Of a stretch of 64,000 nt of DNA, positions 61,544-64,000 are shown one piece after another. The DNA is from Trogon surrucura (taxonomy: Eukaryota; Chordata; Aves; Trogoniformes; Trogonidae). The translations under genes were made by a program, and so were the position numbers. The stretch covers positions 41,383,898-41,447,897 of the forward strand of contig CM036617.1 in NCBI GenBank assembly GCA_020746105.1, written 5' to 3'. Under the pieces are notes generated by a model that saw only the letters and a program-made list of their open reading frames with translations, made no database searches and had not been told where the DNA came from. Within the stretch, counting starts at the first letter, position 1, and each line of letters opens with the position of its first letter.

Positions 61544-61942
61544 CTTTCTTACTCCGTCTTGAACACTGGGAAGAAATCATTACCTTTCAAGTGAGATTTA
61601 TGCCATCTTGAAAAGGAATCCAAACATGACTTTATTTAAAAAAAAAAAAACAACAAACTTTTGGTTGGAATTAATCACTCAGATAAAATTAAAAAAAAAT
61701 AATTTATTTTCGGGAAGCTAAAGCCAAAAATTATGAATCCTAGTCTTTAATTCTAGTTGTTTTGAAATCAAGGGTAAATCTCTTTTCTTAAATAAGGAAA
61801 CAAGCTAGCACATACAGCCCACTCCTCAATCTAAGAGTTTAAGAAAATACATCAGGTAGAAGTTATCTGATTTGATTTATTATTTTAATATTTCTATCTT
61901 TTTAAATTCTTCTGAACAAATATCAGTCATGACTTTAGCCAT
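61544..61942. other. AT-rich DNA, nothing recognised
   Basis: A run of A at 61,639-61,650 and no element. Confidence 0.6.
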
Positions 61943-62158
61943 TCACAGAATCACAGGATCACAGAATCACAGAATTATTGGAGGTGGAAAAGACCTCTGA
62001 GATCAAGTCCAGCCTATGTCTCAACACCATCACATCGGCTACACCATGGCACTAAGTGTTACATCCAGTCTTTCCTTAAACACCACGAGGAACAGTGACT
62101 CCACCACTTCCCTGGGCAGTGCATCCCAATGCATGATCACCCTCTCTACGAGGAAGAT
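61943..62158 (-). mobile_element. CR1 LINE 3' end of a further type
   Basis: Minus-strand octamers 'AGAATCACAG' precede 'GGAGGTGGAAAAGACCTCTG'. The following text, including 'TACACCATGGCACTAAGTGT' and 'CACCACTTCCCTGGGCAGTG', differs from all other CR1 ends in the window. This indicates another subfamily. Only the last part of ORF2 and the 3' untranslated region are present. Confidence 0.85.
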
Positions 62159-63483
62159 GCACACAGCTATAGTCATTCTCAGTTAACAAACTATTTTCTA
62201 TGATTTGCTTTACTGAGCATTACTATTACCTTTCTTATTTGTGTTCATCATTTGAAGATATTTGCAGAATTCTTTCAGTCATACTTATCAGATATTTTAT
62301 CTATCAGCTAGACACTAGATATTCTAACGACTGTGCATGTGTAAGAGCCATCAGTGGTGGATGGAGTAAATGTTCCATATTTTATCCCACATAATATTAG
62401 TTCTGAGTGCTGACTTTTCTTTCTATGGCCCACTGGCAGCTGCTAAATGTAGTGATGCAAAATAAATTGTCCCCTCTGGACAACATTAGTGCTGTTGACA
62501 GTGGATTTTTGTTGTTGAGTTTATTTTTTTTTAGTTAAAATCATTCTTCATATATTTTAAAGAAGATTTTCCTAATTTAACATAAATGAATAATTTTCCT
62601 TTATGCAAGTTCCACATTATCTCAAAATTTCTAATAGGCAGGTCAATAAAACTATGCTCATATTGCCAACAGCAAACTAAAGAAGAGAGTTTAAGTGGGT
62701 AGATGTGCTGGCAATTCATCTTGCCTTCTGTCTTCTGGAATGTAAAAACAAGATCCCCAGTGCAAGTAGTCTGTGAGACTTTTTTTCTCTCTCATGTACG
62801 GAAATAGACTCCTCCACAGAGCAATTCACTTACATGGGTGATAACAATTTTTAAAGAAGATGAACTGTCCGTCAGAAATACCTATTTCTTTTCATGAATT
62901 GTAAAGAGTTTAGATGACTAGTTTATCCTGAACACTTCACTTTTAGCTACCAGAAGTTAGATGAAGTGAATTCAGGATATAACATTTAACTGAAATACAA
63001 AATCATGACTTGTGATGTTTAATATTAGCTGCATGAGAAAGATTATAATCTCGACAATTTTAATAAAATGTGCAATAAATGCAAATTAAATTCAAGTATT
63101 ATGCCTTCATCTGTCCACATGATGCCATCTGATGCCAGTTGAGATACCAGATGATGTCTGAGACATACGAAGAGTCTGAGAAATTAGATATAGTAGATAG
63201 AGGAAACCTACATCTGTCCAAGCTGATAGCTAGAGGCCACCTGGAATACAATATAACATTTCAAATGGCAATAGTATGCTTATGTTTGTACAACTGAAAT
63301 GCAGCCATTAATAAGCCCTGGACTCCAATATACTGTAAAGCAAACAAGCCCTGTGACTAACCCGGGACCCTGCCAATTAAAAACTGAACAACTGTATCTA
63401 TAAATGTGGTCTAACACACTCCAATCAAAGCTATTATTATCTAGAGCCCCTTAAGCCCTAGACTGGGCTCCAAAAAGTGGACA
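62159..63483. other. AT-rich DNA, nothing recognised
   Basis: No gene-like frame. The part from 63,110 to 63,470 is less AT-rich but does not match the families seen here. Confidence 0.55.
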
Positions 63484-64000
63484 TGGAGGTGACCCTAACC
63501 AACAGTCATACACCCACACAGATGCTCACTCACTCCCCTCCCTCATTAAACAAGTACAAAACTGAAGGAAGGTGGAAAGACACATAGACTGAGATAACAA
63601 CTGTTTAACAAACAAATTTTTAAAAAAAAAACCTTATTGAAAATAATTTCTTCTCTGCTTCTCATTGACAGGCAGATGTTTAACAACTTTTTGGAAAGCA
63701 TAACAGCACGTGTAACAGTTTATTGGGAAGATAGACACCATAACCACTAATGTCTGTATTTCTTCCTTCTTTCCTTGATTTTTTATTGCTGAACATGACA
63801 TCATACCTCTTAGATAAATTTAGATCAGCACTCAGCAGTGTCCCTCTAACCTTCTTGTCCATCTCCAACCTACTCATTGTGCTGCACAGAATGGGAAGAG
63901 AAAGGCTTGACACAGAGCAAGCACTATTTAGCAAGAAGGGACATAGACAAGGAGATCATCCAGACTTACCTTCCTGCTGAAGAAGGGTCAGCTAGATCAG
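63484..64000 (-). mobile_element. Family 1 LTR, minus strand, running off the window
   Basis: Reading the minus strand from the right edge, the order matches the family 1 LTR at 26,532-27,104. A GC-richer U3 part comes first, then a 'TGATGTCATG' element near 63,800, a decayed TATA region, 'GTTATGGTGTCTATCTTCC' near 63,735 and 'AAACATCTGCCTGTCAATGA' near 63,670. 'CTGTTGTTATCTCAGTCTAT' and a short U5 ending TTAGGGTCACCTCCA at 63,484 finish it. It is diverged, with a T-run expansion (A run on the plus strand) near 63,625. Its 5' end lies beyond the window. Confidence 0.62.

Overview
This window looks like a gene-poor, AT-rich stretch of bird nuclear DNA. The evidence is a dense population of CR1 LINEs. 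These include 3' ends that read 'GGTTGGAAGGGACCT' and finish in short ATTCTRTG octamer arrays, and an RT with the CR1-type FADD active site. There are also several families of avian-type endogenous retrovirus LTRs. I found no host protein-coding gene, rRNA, tRNA, CRISPR array or bacterial-style operon. Most open frames are short chance frames in AT-rich DNA or lie inside CR1s and LTRs. CR1 sequence covers roughly 12-13 kb (about a fifth of the window). That is high for most birds and would fit a CR1-rich lineage such as woodpeckers and relatives, but this is only an inference.

Layout: 162-714 is a diverged solo LTR of family 1. 715-10.68 kb is unannotated AT-rich DNA. At 10,688-14,102 two CR1s lie head-to-tail in plus orientation. 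17,957-18,967 is a solo LTR of family 2. 21.64-22.74 kb carries unidentified coding-like remnants on the minus strand, next to a minus-strand LTR-like block (23.38-23.88 kb). 26,532-27,104 is a second family 1 LTR. 29,010-31,260 is a plus-strand CR1 split by a 1,186 bp family 3 solo LTR with a perfect 5 bp target-site duplication. 32.2-37.9 kb holds four CR1 fragments, one plus and three minus; the one at 32.93-34.04 kb keeps a long open RT frame. 43,098-44,225 is a tiny endogenous retrovirus: a shortened 5' LTR, a primer binding site, about 290 bp of internal DNA, a purine-rich tract and a truncated 3' LTR of family 2. Further CR1 pieces lie at 44.66-44.88 and 50.57-51.74 kb. 53,559-54,120 is a minus-strand LTR related to family 3.

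The most substantial element is the CR1 at 54,725-58,296. It is 5'-truncated inside ORF1, but ORF2 is uninterrupted and encodes a 913-codon endonuclease plus reverse transcriptase protein from its first ATG (963 codons if the open frame behind ORF1 is included). ORF1 carries two mutually compensating frameshifts and has lost key residues of its esterase domain. The first in-frame ATG of ORF2 lies after the conserved endonuclease asparagine, and the frame is open back to the stop codon of ORF1 in the same frame. ORF2 therefore probably starts without a normal AUG, or by reinitiation or readthrough after ORF1.

Beyond that, 60,526-61,543 is another family 2 solo LTR, 61,943-62,158 is a CR1 tail of a further type, and the window ends inside a minus-strand family 1 LTR (63,484 to the edge). 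The genes present are retroelement genes and act only in retrotransposition: CR1 ORF1 (RNA-binding/esterase-like) and ORF2 (nicking and target-primed reverse transcription). The LTRs carry TATA-like boxes and poly(A) signals that could act as promoters for neighbouring host DNA.
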